Notes under the pieces: generated by a model | What the model saw: the letters and a program-made list of their open reading frames with translations, nothing else | Databases searched by the model: none | Told to the model about the DNA's origin: nothing | Shown here: positions 1-9,484 of the stretch, one piece after another | Layout: every line of letters begins with the position of its first letter | Numbering within the stretch: the first letter of the stretch is position 1 | Assembly (NCBI GenBank): GCA_020725805.1 | Contig: DYEF01000022.1 | Location: 1 to 59,265 of the forward strand | Source: Bdellovibrio sp. | Lineage (GTDB): Bacteria; Myxococcota; SpSt-1050 | Reading direction: 5' to 3' | DNA: 59,265 nt | Translations under genes and position numbers: made by a program

Positions 1-62
1 TCTAAAAATACCAAAATTTTGGGGTATATTCAGAAAATTTAAAATTTTTTTATCTTGGTTTT

Positions 63-845
63 TTAAATTCGCAATCCGTCGGGAACAGGTTTCCCCCTGA
101 AGTGAATGACGGAATTTTCGTCCTCCTCGAAGTAACCGAGAGAAAGATACTCGATTGTCAGAGGAAAAATCTTCCAGTCTCCGTTTTCCTTCAGTCTGTT
201 TTGATTCAATTCTTCCGCATTTTTTACCATAGATTTGTCCTTCGGATTAAACCCGTCGGGCAAAATTACCTCAACTGGTTCAGAAATCATCAGAAGTCTG
301 CCGTTGTCAACAATCTCCTCAACAATATGGGTACTGGAATGTATGTATTTTTCTCCAGCAAGTATTGCATCTCTTACAGCGTGGGCCCCTGTATATTTTC
401 TCGTTTGGTCTGCATTTCTGATACTCAGATCGGCCGGATGCACGTTTACGGTCAGGTACCGGTTGATAATTACACCAGACAGAATACTCATATATCCTGC
501 GAGGACAATTATGTCCGGATTGTATTTTTCGATTTTTTTGAGTGAAATTTCATCAAATTCCGGCCTGACGGACAAATCTTTCTTCGGCAAGCCCTTTCTC
601 CTGTAAAATTCTTCTATGTTATTTGTCTCAACGGGAATGTTATATCTCTCCCCGATTTTTCCGGCATTTGATGAAGGATTGTCGGTCAGAATACATTCAA
701 CCTTGAATATGTATTTTCCCTCCCTTTGAAAGAGCTGTTCCTGATGTTCGATGATTTTTATAAGATTTGTACCGGACCCCGACATCATAGCAACGACTCT
801 TATCTCTTTTTCCTTCCGGTCGATTAACTTTTTTAAATATGCCAT
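63..845 (-). CDS. purN: PurN-like phosphoribosylglycinamide formyltransferase
   Basis: A cytoplasmic formyltransferase that would move a formyl group from 10-formyl-THF onto glycinamide ribonucleotide in purine synthesis. Counting from the start chosen here (260 aa), the nucleotide loop SGSGTN is at 22-27. The catalytic set lines up with E. coli PurN N106/H108/D144 as N134, H136 (in NVHPADL) and D180 (in THIVEEIVDNG). The His-to-Asp spacing of 7 is kept. It is longer than E. coli PurN because of insertions around 80-100 and a C-terminal extension. The reading frame runs open to a TTG at 905, but the ATG at 845 has GGAG five bases upstream and is preferred. It stands alone and divergent from gspC. 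The family is confident; the exact substrate is slightly less so because of the extra segments. Confidence 0.8.
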   Translation of the reverse strand: MAYLKKLIDRKEKEIRVVAMMSGSGTNLIKIIEHQEQLFQREGKYIFKVECILTDNPSSNAGKIGERYNIPVETNNIEEFYRRKGLPKKDLSVRPEFDEISLKKIEKYNPDIIVLAGYMSILSGVIINRYLTVNVHPADLSIRNADQTRKYTGAHAVRDAILAGEKYIHSSTHIVEEIVDNGRLLMISEPVEVILPDGFNPKDKSMVKNAEELNQNRLKENGDWKIFPLTIEYLSLGYFEEDENSVIHFRGKPVPDGLRI

Positions 846-1247
846 AAGATCTCCGGTGAAAGCTGTGAAATTATCTACTATGATTTCAGAACGGATGCAA
901 ATCAAATAATATCCGATTACAGGCAGATTTCAGAACAATATATTAAATTATACATTCTCACCCGTTTTTACACCGGCTACAAAATGACAAAAAATCATTA
1001 CGGTTTTGACAATTTGTCAAAACTGAAGGGCAATTACACCTTTTGAAACGTGGCTAATACCAGTAATAATACAGCCTGCACAACTACTTATACCTGGCAC
1101 CATTGGTTAGTATACTTCAAAATGTTACGTTATATCATATGGTTAGAATAATTTTGCCCGTGGTTCCGGACATTTTATTTAGTTGGTTACATCGTAATAT
1201 CTTCCCGAAATAATTCTGGAACACGAATTGATATGTAAAAAACCGCC
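846..1247. other. Divergent intergenic region between purN-like gene and gspC
   Basis: About 400 AT-rich bases with no convincing gene. It should hold the promoters for the purN-like gene and for the type II secretion operon. I see one perfect inverted repeat (1003-1023) and three copies of TGGTTA at 1104, 1140 and 1184. No -35/-10 pair is clear enough to call. A weak TTGAAA plus TAATAC pair with an 18-base spacer lies near 1043-1072. Confidence 0.5.
1003..1023. promoter_or_regulatory. Perfect 9+3+9 inverted repeat, possible operator
   Basis: The arms GTTTTGACA and TGTCAAAAC flank the three bases ATT. Both arms contain TTGACA/TGTCAA, so the dyad reads as a -35 hexamer on each strand, but no good -10 lies 16-18 bases away on either strand. 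No T-run follows, so it is not an intrinsic terminator. A dimeric repressor site for gspC or the divergent purN-like gene is the simplest reading. Confidence 0.35.
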
Positions 1248-2165
1248 ATGGTTATTATATCATTTATTAAAAAGAATTTATGGATTCTGAATCTCTTCTT
1301 TATACTTCTTATCAGTTTTCTGATTTCACAGTTTTTTTCAACCTTCGTCGAATTCAGGTTGCGCCTTCCCCCTGATATTCCGAAACTCAAATCTCCCGTA
1401 ACGCCGTCGATCCAGAATATGCCGTCCGAACAGTCCAGAATCGAGGATATAAAGAGCAAAAATTTCCTGAAAACAGTAGTCGCCGGACCGCCGCCTGCCA
1501 TAGATACCTCTGTCGAGGTAAACGATGAAGGATTGAACTCGGATCTTCCGATAGCCGGCAATATTAATTACAGGCTTGTTGGTACGGTGGTCTCAAAAAC
1601 AGAAGAATATTCGCTGGCCATCCTGATTGACAACAGTACAAATACAACCGGTGTCTATTCCGTAGGTGACCAGCTTCAGGATGCAGTTATAACGAGCATC
1701 GAAAGAAAGCGGATGTATTATAAAAGGGGTAAGAGAATCGAATATCTCGACCTCGAAGAAGAGGGTAAGGAGAAGATAAGCAAGATTCAGCCCGCCCAGC
1801 CTGCACCGGTTTCGCCGGCGGGAGAGGGTATAAGCAAGATTGCAGAAGGGAAATATGTGGTTTCGCAGAGTGAACTGGAGAAGACACTTACCAACCTCAA
1901 TGATGTTGCAATGCAGGCTCGAATTGTCCCCAATTTCGAAGGGGGTAAGGCAAACGGGTTCAAGATTTTTAATATCAAGGCAAATTCGATCTATGAAAAG
2001 ATAGGGTTGAAAAACGGTGATGTGATTCAGAAAATAAACGGATTTGAGATAAACAGCCCTGATAAGGCATTCGAGGTTTATCAGAAGCTGAAGGATTCCA
2101 AGGCTATCAATATCGATATAAGCAGAGATGGCAGGAATATGTCATTTGATTATACAATAAGATAA
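1248..2165 (+). CDS. gspC: Type II secretion protein GspC
   Basis: Inner-membrane component that links the cytoplasmic-membrane platform to the secretin GspD. The 305-aa protein has a short cytoplasmic N-terminus and one membrane segment (about 10-29). A homology-region-like beta domain lies at about 100-165 (around YRLVGTV and YSVGDQL), followed by a Pro-rich hinge and a C-terminal PDZ domain (about 205-303, with ENG-type loop around GLKNGDVIQKING). The ATG at 1248 is the first possible start after an in-frame TAA at 1236, and there is no clear Shine-Dalgarno sequence. It is first in a twelve-gene operon and lies 18 bases before gspD. Confidence 0.9.
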   Translation: MVIISFIKKNLWILNLFFILLISFLISQFFSTFVEFRLRLPPDIPKLKSPVTPSIQNMPSEQSRIEDIKSKNFLKTVVAGPPPAIDTSVEVNDEGLNSDLPIAGNINYRLVGTVVSKTEEYSLAILIDNSTNTTGVYSVGDQLQDAVITSIERKRMYYKRGKRIEYLDLEEEGKEKISKIQPAQPAPVSPAGEGISKIAEGKYVVSQSELEKTLTNLNDVAMQARIVPNFEGGKANGFKIFNIKANSIYEKIGLKNGDVIQKINGFEINSPDKAFEVYQKLKDSKAINIDISRDGRNMSFDYTIR

Positions 2166-2183
2166 GAATCAGGAGTATATTTT

Positions 2184-4757
2184 ATGAATAGATGGATTTT
2201 ATCTTTCCTTGTTTTGCTCATTTTGGTTGCCTTTTCGTCGGGTCTGATTGCGCAGACCGAGAACAGGCCAAAGTTCAATATACCTACCAAAGGGATTCTG
2301 AAAGGGAAGGATGTTCTCAATCCTCAGGTGTCCAAGAAGAAGAGACCGCCGTCGCAGGAGGCAGCCGAACCGGAGAAGGATACAAAGGCCGAGGTCAGAA
2401 AAGAAGAGACGGTTCCCAAGGGGAATGTGCTCAAGGGAGAGGAGAAGGCGGAGATTCTGGAGGCCAGCGAGTCCTCAAGCTGCCTCAAGAGCCGCGGAAA
2501 AGGTCCGTATAAGCTCGATTTCAACAAGGCAGATATTATCGATATCGTAAAATTTATCTCCGAACTCACCTGTAAGAATTTTATAATTCCGGATAATCTC
2601 AGGCAGGGGAAAATTACCATTATGTCTCCCGAACCGATTAGTGCCGAGGAGGTTTACAGGGCATTCCTGTCGGCCTTAGAGGTAAACAAGATTACTATTG
2701 TGCCCGCCGGTAAGTATCTGAAACTTATGGGACAGAGGGAGTCCATATCTGCCACTATACCGACTATTGTAGGAGATGAAAAGTATCCGGTCGACGACCG
2801 TATGATTACCAAAATCGTAAGAGTAAAGTATGTTGACCCGAATACATTACTACCGACCCTCAAACAGCTTGCCAGTAAGGACGGCGATATATTTCTGTAT
2901 GCACCTACCAATGCACTCATAATAAGTGATACTGGGAATAATCTGCACAGGCTCGAGAAGATAATGGAGGAACTCGACAAGCCCGGATTTGTTCAGGAGA
3001 TTCACCTCTATCCTCTGACCTATGCAGTGGCCTCCCAGATGGCCGAGAAACTCACTAATATTTTCGATGTAAAGGGTGGTCAGCAGGGTGGTCCGGCACC
3101 GGCCTTCAGACCTGCGCCTGCCCCGGGTGAACCGCCTGCTTCGGCAAAAGAGAAGAAGGATGATGAGGATACAAAGATTTCGAAGATAATTGCAGATGAC
3201 AGGACCAACAAACTTATCATCATTGCAACAAAAAAATCCTTTGAGGATATTGTGGAAGTGATAAAGAAACTTGATGTGCCCGTACCGGGTGAGGGTCAGG
3301 TTCACGTATATTACCTGCAGTATGCCGATGCTGACCAGCTTGCCAATACTCTTTCACAGCTTGCACAGGGATATAAGGGTGCGAAGGGGGCGTCAACCCC
3401 GAAACCACCCACAGCCGCACCTGCCGCTCCGGGTGCCTCTGCCGAACTCTTTCAGGGAGATATCAAAATTACGGCAGACAAATCTACGAATTCCCTTCTC
3501 ATCATAGCAAATCAGAACGATTACAAGAATCTTGTCAGGGTTATCGAAAAGCTTGATGTGAGAAGAAGACAGGTCTTTGTTGAGGCAGTAATTATGGAGG
3601 TTTCTCTGGACAAGCGAAAGAGTGCGGGACTAGCCTTTAATGCCGGAATGGGAATGGAATACGACGGACAGAAATTTCCTGTCTTTGCCGGTACAATGCT
3701 GGGCGGACTCAACTCGCTCGTGCTGGAACCATCTTCACTTGCTCAGCTGGGCGGATTTGTATCGGGTGTGCAGGGACCTCCTGTGGAGGGAGTTGAACTG
3801 GGCGGGGCCACAAAAATCAGTCTTCCGAGTTTCGGGGTCATTCTCAGGGCACTTCAGGCAAACTCTGATGTAAATGTGCTTTCTACACCGCATATTCTCA
3901 CAACAGACAATGAGGATGCGGAGATTCTGGTAGGGCAGAATATACCTTATCAGGCGGGATTTACCTCTTCACTCGGAGGTGCGAATCTGACCTCGTGGAC
4001 ACCCATCGTTTCGATTCAGAGACAGGATGTCGCTCTCAAGATGAAGATAAAGCCCCAGATTAACCAGAGCGATTATGTGAAACTCAATATCGAGCAGGAG
4101 GTATCGGAAGTGGCGGGGACCGACCCTGTGCTTGGTCCGACTACAACAAAGAGGTCAGCAAAGACCGTGGTAGTGGTAAAGGACCAGCAGACGGTGGCAA
4201 TCGGCGGACTTATGAGGGATAATCAGTCGGTATCTGTCTCTAAGGTCCCGATTCTGGGAGATATACCGATTATAGGTTGGCTCTTTAAGAACAAGGAGAC
4301 AAAGACCACAAAGACTAATCTGCTTCTGTTCCTCACACCCTATATAATCAGTGACAAGGAGGATTTCAGACGTATTTTCGAGAGAAAGATGAGAGAGAGA
4401 AAGGAGTTTATAGAACGTTTCTACGGGGCGGGAGCCGAATTCGATATATATATTGACTACAACAAGAAACACGGTCCGTTCTTTGAGATGAACAAGAAGA
4501 TGAATTCCGAACTGGATAAACTCGAGAACGGCGGCAAGGGGAAGGATGACGAGATACTTATTACACCTGAATCGGATATCGAAAAGCTGAAGGAAGGCGC
4601 CAGACAGGAATCCCAGCATGGGAAAAATAGCGAGATAAAACTGAATCCTGTGGCAGATAATCCTCAGGAAGTAAAACAGGAAGTAAAGGAAGAGAATAAG
4701 ACAGAGAAGAGTGAAGAAACAAAGCCTGAAGAAAAAGAACATATAGAGGTTAAATAG
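2184..4757 (+). CDS. gspD: Type II secretion secretin GspD
   Basis: Forms the multimeric outer-membrane channel of the type II secretion system. The protein has 857 aa and a Sec signal peptide at 1-24 (ends LIAQ). A Lys/Glu/Pro-rich linker follows at about 30-95. The N0 domain starts at about 105 (YKLDFNKADIIDIVKF). Three KH-like N1-N3 repeats come next, each with an RTN- or STN-type NxLII motif (for example ADDRTNKLIIIA and ADKSTNSLLIIA). The secretin domain (about 475-720) contains VLSTPHILT and VPILGDIPIIGWLF. A Lys/Glu-rich tail of over 100 residues has no membrane-spanning character. AGGAG lies eight bases before the ATG. The linker and tail are low-complexity and probably disordered. 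Confidence 0.95.
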   Translation: MNRWILSFLVLLILVAFSSGLIAQTENRPKFNIPTKGILKGKDVLNPQVSKKKRPPSQEAAEPEKDTKAEVRKEETVPKGNVLKGEEKAEILEASESSSCLKSRGKGPYKLDFNKADIIDIVKFISELTCKNFIIPDNLRQGKITIMSPEPISAEEVYRAFLSALEVNKITIVPAGKYLKLMGQRESISATIPTIVGDEKYPVDDRMITKIVRVKYVDPNTLLPTLKQLASKDGDIFLYAPTNALIISDTGNNLHRLEKIMEELDKPGFVQEIHLYPLTYAVASQMAEKLTNIFDVKGGQQGGPAPAFRPAPAPGEPPASAKEKKDDEDTKISKIIADDRTNKLIIIATKKSFEDIVEVIKKLDVPVPGEGQVHVYYLQYADADQLANTLSQLAQGYKGAKGASTPKPPTAAPAAPGASAELFQGDIKITADKSTNSLLIIANQNDYKNLVRVIEKLDVRRRQVFVEAVIMEVSLDKRKSAGLAFNAGMGMEYDGQKFPVFAGTMLGGLNSLVLEPSSLAQLGGFVSGVQGPPVEGVELGGATKISLPSFGVILRALQANSDVNVLSTPHILTTDNEDAEILVGQNIPYQAGFTSSLGGANLTSWTPIVSIQRQDVALKMKIKPQINQSDYVKLNIEQEVSEVAGTDPVLGPTTTKRSAKTVVVVKDQQTVAIGGLMRDNQSVSVSKVPILGDIPIIGWLFKNKETKTTKTNLLLFLTPYIISDKEDFRRIFERKMRERKEFIERFYGAGAEFDIYIDYNKKHGPFFEMNKKMNSELDKLENGGKGKDDEILITPESDIEKLKEGARQESQHGKNSEIKLNPVADNPQEVKQEVKEENKTEKSEETKPEEKEHIEVK

Positions 4758-4762
4758 ATACT

Positions 4763-6463
4763 ATGGAACTCTTGGGTGAAATTATTGTAAGGGAGTTTTC
4801 ACTGGACCCCTCGAAGATAGAGGAGGCTCTGGAGGTTCAGAGACAGAAGGGCGGGAGGATAGGTGAGATTCTGATAGGTATGAGGGTAATCAGCGAGATT
4901 CAGCTGACGAAGGCGCTCTCGCTGCAGTCAGGAGTTCCGGTTGCGGATAAGGTGAATGCAGATAAGGTCGATATCGAGCTTATAAAGGATTTTCCGATTA
5001 ATTATCTCAAACAGCACAGGCTGATACCGGTTGAACTGACCGGAGATTATCTTACGATTCTCCTCAGTGACCCTTATAATCTGACTCCGGTAGATGTACT
5101 TGCGCAGAAATTCAGAAGGCCGTACAGACTGATGCTTGCCTCTCCGGAGGAAGTGATTTCTGTCATAAACAGGGTCTTTGACCGCAAGTCTCAGGAGGCT
5201 GAGGCAGTAATGGACGATATGGCGACTGCCAATTTAGGGGACCTCGCATCGGAACTCAATGAACCTCAGGACCTTCTCGACGCCGGGGATGAGGCGCCGA
5301 TCATCAGACTTGTCAACTCGCTCTTTGCACAGGCGATAAGGGAGAGGGCATCCGATATTCACATTGAGCCTTACGAAAAGGAGATAGTTGTGAGATTCCG
5401 CATAGACGGAGTCCTCTACGAGATAATAAAGCCCGCCAAGAGGTTCCATTCGAGTATATGCTCCAGAGTAAAAATTATGGCCGGACTCAATATTGCCGAG
5501 AAACGTCTTCCTCAGGACGGGAGAATCAGATTCAAGATTGCAGGGAAGGATATCGATGTCCGTGTGAGTGTTATCCCGACCGCCCACGGTGAGCGCATCG
5601 TTATGCGACTTCTGGACAAGAGTGCGGTACTTCTGGACCTCGAACAGCTCGGGATATTCGATGACAAACTCAGACAGGTTAAGGAACTCATCAGACGGAG
5701 TCACGGGATTATACTTGTAACAGGTCCCACCGGCTCCGGAAAGACTACTACTCTGTATGCAGCACTTACCGATATCAATTCACCCGATATAAATATCCTG
5801 ACCGCAGAAGACCCCATAGAATATCAGATAAAGGGGATATCCCAGCTGCAGGTAAATCCGAAGATAGGGCTTACATTTGCCGGTGCACTGAGGTCGTTTC
5901 TGAGGCAGGACCCCGATGTGATACTGGTGGGAGAGATAAGAGACCTCGAGACGGCGGAGATTGCGATTCAGGCATCACTTACAGGACATCTCGTTTTATC
6001 GACCCTGCATACAAATGATGCGGCAACTGCCGTAACACGTCTGGTCGATATGGGTGTCGAGCCGTTTCTGGTCGCGAGTTCACTGCTGGCTGTTATGGCT
6101 CAGAGACTGGTAAGGGTTATCTGCCCCGATTGCAGGATTCCGTATATGCCTACTTATGAGGAAATGGCAAAGATAGGACTATCCCCCGATGCTGTAAAGA
6201 AGAAAGGTTTTATTTACAAAAGTCAGGGCTGTCCGAAGTGTATGAAGACCGGTTATACAGGGAGAATCGGGATATACGAACTTCTGAACATCGATGATGA
6301 AATCCGTCATATGATTCTCAAGAATACCGATTCGACGCAGATAAAGAAGCTTGCTGTCTCCAAGGGTATGGATACATTGAGGGATGATGGTGCCAAGAAG
6401 GTCCTCGAAGGAATGACCACTATAGATGAAGTCCTGAGGGTAACTCAGGAAGATGTCTTTTGA
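4763..6463 (+). CDS. gspE: Type II secretion ATPase GspE
   Basis: Cytoplasmic hexameric ATPase that powers pseudopilus assembly. The 566-aa protein starts with an MshEN/GspE N-terminal domain (RIGEILIGM...). Walker A is GPTGSGKTT at about 320-328, followed by an Asp-box region (ILTAEDPIEYQ). The Walker B/His-box segment is DPDVILVGEIRD through STLHTNDA. A zinc-binding pair of CxxC motifs (CPDC and CPKC) separated by some 30 residues precedes GRIGIYELL. All catalytic motifs are present. The start follows the gspD stop by five bases; GAGG in the end of gspD is a distant ribosome site, so translation may be coupled. Confidence 0.95.
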   Translation: MELLGEIIVREFSLDPSKIEEALEVQRQKGGRIGEILIGMRVISEIQLTKALSLQSGVPVADKVNADKVDIELIKDFPINYLKQHRLIPVELTGDYLTILLSDPYNLTPVDVLAQKFRRPYRLMLASPEEVISVINRVFDRKSQEAEAVMDDMATANLGDLASELNEPQDLLDAGDEAPIIRLVNSLFAQAIRERASDIHIEPYEKEIVVRFRIDGVLYEIIKPAKRFHSSICSRVKIMAGLNIAEKRLPQDGRIRFKIAGKDIDVRVSVIPTAHGERIVMRLLDKSAVLLDLEQLGIFDDKLRQVKELIRRSHGIILVTGPTGSGKTTTLYAALTDINSPDINILTAEDPIEYQIKGISQLQVNPKIGLTFAGALRSFLRQDPDVILVGEIRDLETAEIAIQASLTGHLVLSTLHTNDAATAVTRLVDMGVEPFLVASSLLAVMAQRLVRVICPDCRIPYMPTYEEMAKIGLSPDAVKKKGFIYKSQGCPKCMKTGYTGRIGIYELLNIDDEIRHMILKNTDSTQIKKLAVSKGMDTLRDDGAKKVLEGMTTIDEVLRVTQEDVF

Positions 6464-6473
6464 GAGGTAGAAA

Positions 6474-7694
6474 ATGCCGGTATTCGAAGTCAGAGGATTT
6501 GATGCGCAGGGCAGGGCGATAAAGGACGTCTTTGATGCCGACAGTGAGAAGGCATTGAAACTCCAGCTCAAACGCGACGGTATTTTCATAGAACATATTA
6601 CCGAGCGCGGTGCAAAATCGGGGAAAAAGGGTGAACTGGATTTCTCGAAATATTTCGAGAGGATAACCATTGCAGACCTCTCTGTCGTGACGAGACAGCT
6701 TGCGACCCTTATCAAGGCCGGAATTCCTCTTGTGGATTCGATAGCGGCGCTCGTTGACCAGACCTCCAATATCAAGTTCAAACAGGTCCTCTCGGATATC
6801 AAGAACAGACTCAATGAAGGTTCCAACCTCGCTGATGCACTTGCCCATTATCCCAACATCTTTTCGAACCTTTATGTGAATATGGTGAGGGCGGGCGAGA
6901 CATCGGGAACACTCGAGATAGTCCTCGAAAGGATTGCCGATTATACTGAGAATCAGGCGAGACTCAGGGCAAAGATTACCGGAGCGCTGACATATCCGGT
7001 CATAATGCTCCTTGTTGCTGTCGGAATCATCTCTTTCCTCTTTGTGGCGGTGGTGCCGAAGATTACAAGGATTTTTGAGGAGATGAAGGCGTCTCTCCCG
7101 CTCCCGACCAAAATACTCATAGCTGTCTCTTCGTTCGTGAGGGATTACTGGTGGCTTCTGATTCTTCTTGCCGGTATAACTGTTTACTTTATTGCCAGAT
7201 ATATACGGTCTCCAAGCGGAAGGATAAGATTCGACAGGCTTATGCTGAGGGCACCGATTGTCGGCGAGATTACGAAAATGCTTGCAATGGCACGGTTTTC
7301 GAGGACGCTCTCGACATTGCTCAGGTCGGGTGTACCGATTCTGCAGTCGATGGATATTGTGAAGAACATTCTGAACAATCAGATTCTGGTTTCGGCGCTC
7401 GAGGAGGCAAGGAATTCCATCCGTGAGGGAGAGAGTATCGCCATACCGCTCAAGAAGAGCGGACAGTTCCCGCCCCTTGTGATTCATATGATAGCGGTAG
7501 GTGAGAAATCGGGACAGCTCGAGGATATGCTGAATAATGTTGCAGATACCTATGACTATCAGGTCGACGCGAGACTGAGCGCCCTTACATCACTGCTGGA
7601 ACCAATTATGATTCTGAGTATGGGTGCCGTGATTTTCTTTATGGTCATCTCGATTCTTTTACCGATTCTGCAGCTTAACGAATTTATTAAATAG
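6474..7694 (+). CDS. gspF: Type II secretion inner-membrane platform protein GspF
   Basis: Polytopic platform protein that couples the ATPase to pseudopilin assembly. The 406 aa form two tandem T2SSF domains. Membrane segments lie near 170-190, 225-243 and 377-402. Characteristic motifs are RQLATLIKAGIPL and MVRAGETSG in the first half, and RTLSTLLRSGVPIL, MIAVGEKSGQLE and LLEPIMIL in the second. Length and motif order are those of typical GspF/PilC. It lies ten bases after gspE with AGAGGTAG as the ribosome site. A long antisense frame exists over this gene but has no coding character. Confidence 0.95.
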   Translation: MPVFEVRGFDAQGRAIKDVFDADSEKALKLQLKRDGIFIEHITERGAKSGKKGELDFSKYFERITIADLSVVTRQLATLIKAGIPLVDSIAALVDQTSNIKFKQVLSDIKNRLNEGSNLADALAHYPNIFSNLYVNMVRAGETSGTLEIVLERIADYTENQARLRAKITGALTYPVIMLLVAVGIISFLFVAVVPKITRIFEEMKASLPLPTKILIAVSSFVRDYWWLLILLAGITVYFIARYIRSPSGRIRFDRLMLRAPIVGEITKMLAMARFSRTLSTLLRSGVPILQSMDIVKNILNNQILVSALEEARNSIREGESIAIPLKKSGQFPPLVIHMIAVGEKSGQLEDMLNNVADTYDYQVDARLSALTSLLEPIMILSMGAVIFFMVISILLPILQLNEFIK

Positions 7695-7706
7695 GAGGAG
7701 AGAAGA

Positions 7707-8150
7707 ATGTTAAGGAGCAAAAGAGCAGAGCAGAAGAGAAGATTTCTGGGTGAAAAGGGTATGACACTTCTTGAAATTATGGTGGTCATAACGATCATTG
7801 GCATTGTTATGAGTATCGTGGGAGTGGCTGTTATGAAACAGCTCGAGAAATCCAAGAAGGATGCCGCCTGTCTCCAGATCCGTAATTTTGAGGAGGCACT
7901 CGACCATTATAAACTCGAGAAGGGAAGTTATCCTTCGACCGAGGAAGGTCTCTCTGCCCTTGTTCAGGCAGGAAAACTAAAGGGTAAGGCCGTCCCGAAG
8001 GACCCGTGGGGGAAGGATTATGTCTATATCTATCCGGGACAGAATAATCAGGATGGCCCCGATATCGTCTCCTACGGTGCCGACGGAAGAGAGGGAGGAA
8101 GCGGAGACGGTGAAGACCTCAATAACTGGGGACCGCCCTGTGTGAAGTAG
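7707..8150 (+). CDS. gspG: Major pseudopilin GspG
   Basis: Major subunit of the type II secretion pseudopilus. Class III signal: a basic leader ends in G18, then MTLLE, so processing would leave Met at +1 and Glu at +5 (E23). A hydrophobic helix follows (about 24-45). The globular part carries typical GspG landmarks: SYPSTEEGLSAL, KDPWGKDYVY and the calcium-loop-like end YGADGREGGSGDGEDLNNW. Its 147 aa are normal for the family. AGGAGG lies just upstream of the ATG. The peptidase needed to cut it (GspO/PilD) is not in this window. Confidence 0.95.
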   Translation: MLRSKRAEQKRRFLGEKGMTLLEIMVVITIIGIVMSIVGVAVMKQLEKSKKDAACLQIRNFEEALDHYKLEKGSYPSTEEGLSALVQAGKLKGKAVPKDPWGKDYVYIYPGQNNQDGPDIVSYGADGREGGSGDGEDLNNWGPPCVK

Positions 8151-8162
8151 GCGGCTTATGTG

Positions 8163-8816
8163 ATGAGAGTCAGGGAGTGCGGACTGACACTTATAGAGTT
8201 TGTCGTGGTGATTGCCGTTATGGCATTCGTAATGGGAGTGTCCATTATGTCACTGAATAATGTTACATCGTCTGATATGCGTTCTGCCGCAACTCAGGTC
8301 TCATCTGCACTGAAATATCTCTATAATTACTCGGCACTTACATCGAAATACTGCAGGTTCGGGATAAGGCTTCAGGAGAATCTCTATTCGGTTGAATGTT
8401 CCGATACCCCTTTTTATCTCAAAAAGACGAAGCTGACTGTTGTCGGAGATGAGGTCAAAAAGGAAGATGAGGATGAAAAGGAGGTCAAAAAAAGCAGTCT
8501 CTTTGAGGACCCTTCACAGGGGATTCTCAAGGAACAGAAGGCAGAATTTGCAGAACTGAAGTCCAGATTTGTCCGGTCAAAGTCACTGCCGGGCAACATA
8601 TATTTCGATTCGATGATTGCCAGTCATATTACGGACAGAATCTTCAAGGGGAATGAGTTTGTTTATTTTTTCCCGGGCGGGCTGACGGAAAATGCCTATA
8701 TATATCTCTCCGACCAGAAACAGAATATCTATACCGTAAGGCTCTATTCATTAAGCGGCAGGGTCGAGGTCTTTAACAGATTCATAGAACCGGAAGAGGA
8801 GAAGGAAGAGGAATGA
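8163..8816 (+). CDS. gspH: Minor pseudopilin GspH
   Basis: Pseudopilin with leader cleavage site CG|LTLIE and a hydrophobic helix after it. A globular domain follows that carries an unusual charged insertion (about residues 95-115, runs of E, D and K). The frame also allows a GTG at 8160, but the adjacent ATG at 8163 is a better start, with AGGCGG about ten bases upstream. The C-terminus is acidic (EEEKEEE) and its TGA overlaps the gspI ATG. GspH is assigned by operon position (after G, before I) and pseudopilin leader rather than by a distinctive globular motif. Confidence 0.8.
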   Translation: MRVRECGLTLIEFVVVIAVMAFVMGVSIMSLNNVTSSDMRSAATQVSSALKYLYNYSALTSKYCRFGIRLQENLYSVECSDTPFYLKKTKLTVVGDEVKKEDEDEKEVKKSSLFEDPSQGILKEQKAEFAELKSRFVRSKSLPGNIYFDSMIASHITDRIFKGNEFVYFFPGGLTENAYIYLSDQKQNIYTVRLYSLSGRVEVFNRFIEPEEEKEEE

Positions 8817-9484
8817 CGATAAGAGAGACAGAGAGAGGTTTTACGCTTCTGGAGGTAATGATATCTCTGGCGATTCTCTCGGTCGCCCTGTGCGCGGTGA
8901 TAGGTGTAAATATCGGAGCAATGGCGATATCGGGCAAATCCAAAGGTATAATCATCGCGGCATCTCTTGCCCGTTCGAAGATGTTTGACCTCGAGGAGGA
9001 ACTCAGGATAAAGGGATTTCCGGACTTCGATGAACAGCTGGACGGGGATTTTGATGCAGAAGGTCACCCGGAATACAAATGGGTGGCACAGGTTATAAAA
9101 ATCAAACTTCCGGAATATTCGGCCCCTCAGGATATTGCCTCGGTTGCACAGCAGAACCAGGGTTCGTCATCACTCGGGATCGCCCCTACGACCATCTCTC
9201 CCGAGATGTCTGCCGCCATGGCAGGTCTTCCGATGTTTATAAAACAGATTGAGAATGCGATAAGGGAAGTAAAGGTTACTGTAATATGGCTCGAGCAGGA
9301 GAAGGAACAGAATCTCACTGTTACGACCCACTTTGTAAATATCCCGGGGATGGAGATGGGTGTCGGCGGGGATATCATTCAGCAGGTCTCCGGCGGTTCC
9401 TCAGGGACGCTTATGCCTTCTTCCGGCACAATGAATCCTTCTGTCAATATGCCAAAACTTAATCCGGGAGGGACCATAAGATGA
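8813..9484 (+). CDS. gspI: Minor pseudopilin GspI
   Basis: Pseudopilin with leader cleavage at RG|FTLLE and a following membrane helix (VMISLAILSVALCAVIGV). The globular part ends in a Gly/Ser/Pro/Met-rich tail (about 190-223) that is longer than in typical GspI. It overlaps the gspH stop and the gspJ start by four bases each (ATGA), so translation of H, I and J is coupled. It would sit in the tip complex of the pseudopilus with J and K. Assigned from leader motif plus operon position. Confidence 0.8.
   Translation: MTIRETERGFTLLEVMISLAILSVALCAVIGVNIGAMAISGKSKGIIIAASLARSKMFDLEEELRIKGFPDFDEQLDGDFDAEGHPEYKWVAQVIKIKLPEYSAPQDIASVAQQNQGSSSLGIAPTTISPEMSAAMAGLPMFIKQIENAIREVKVTVIWLEQEKEQNLTVTTHFVNIPGMEMGVGGDIIQQVSGGSSGTLMPSSGTMNPSVNMPKLNPGGTIR

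Noticed and set aside
6420-7487. 355-codon minus-strand frame opposite gspF
   Set aside because: Shadow of a well-supported GspF gene; Arg/His/Cys-rich translation with no recognisable domain.
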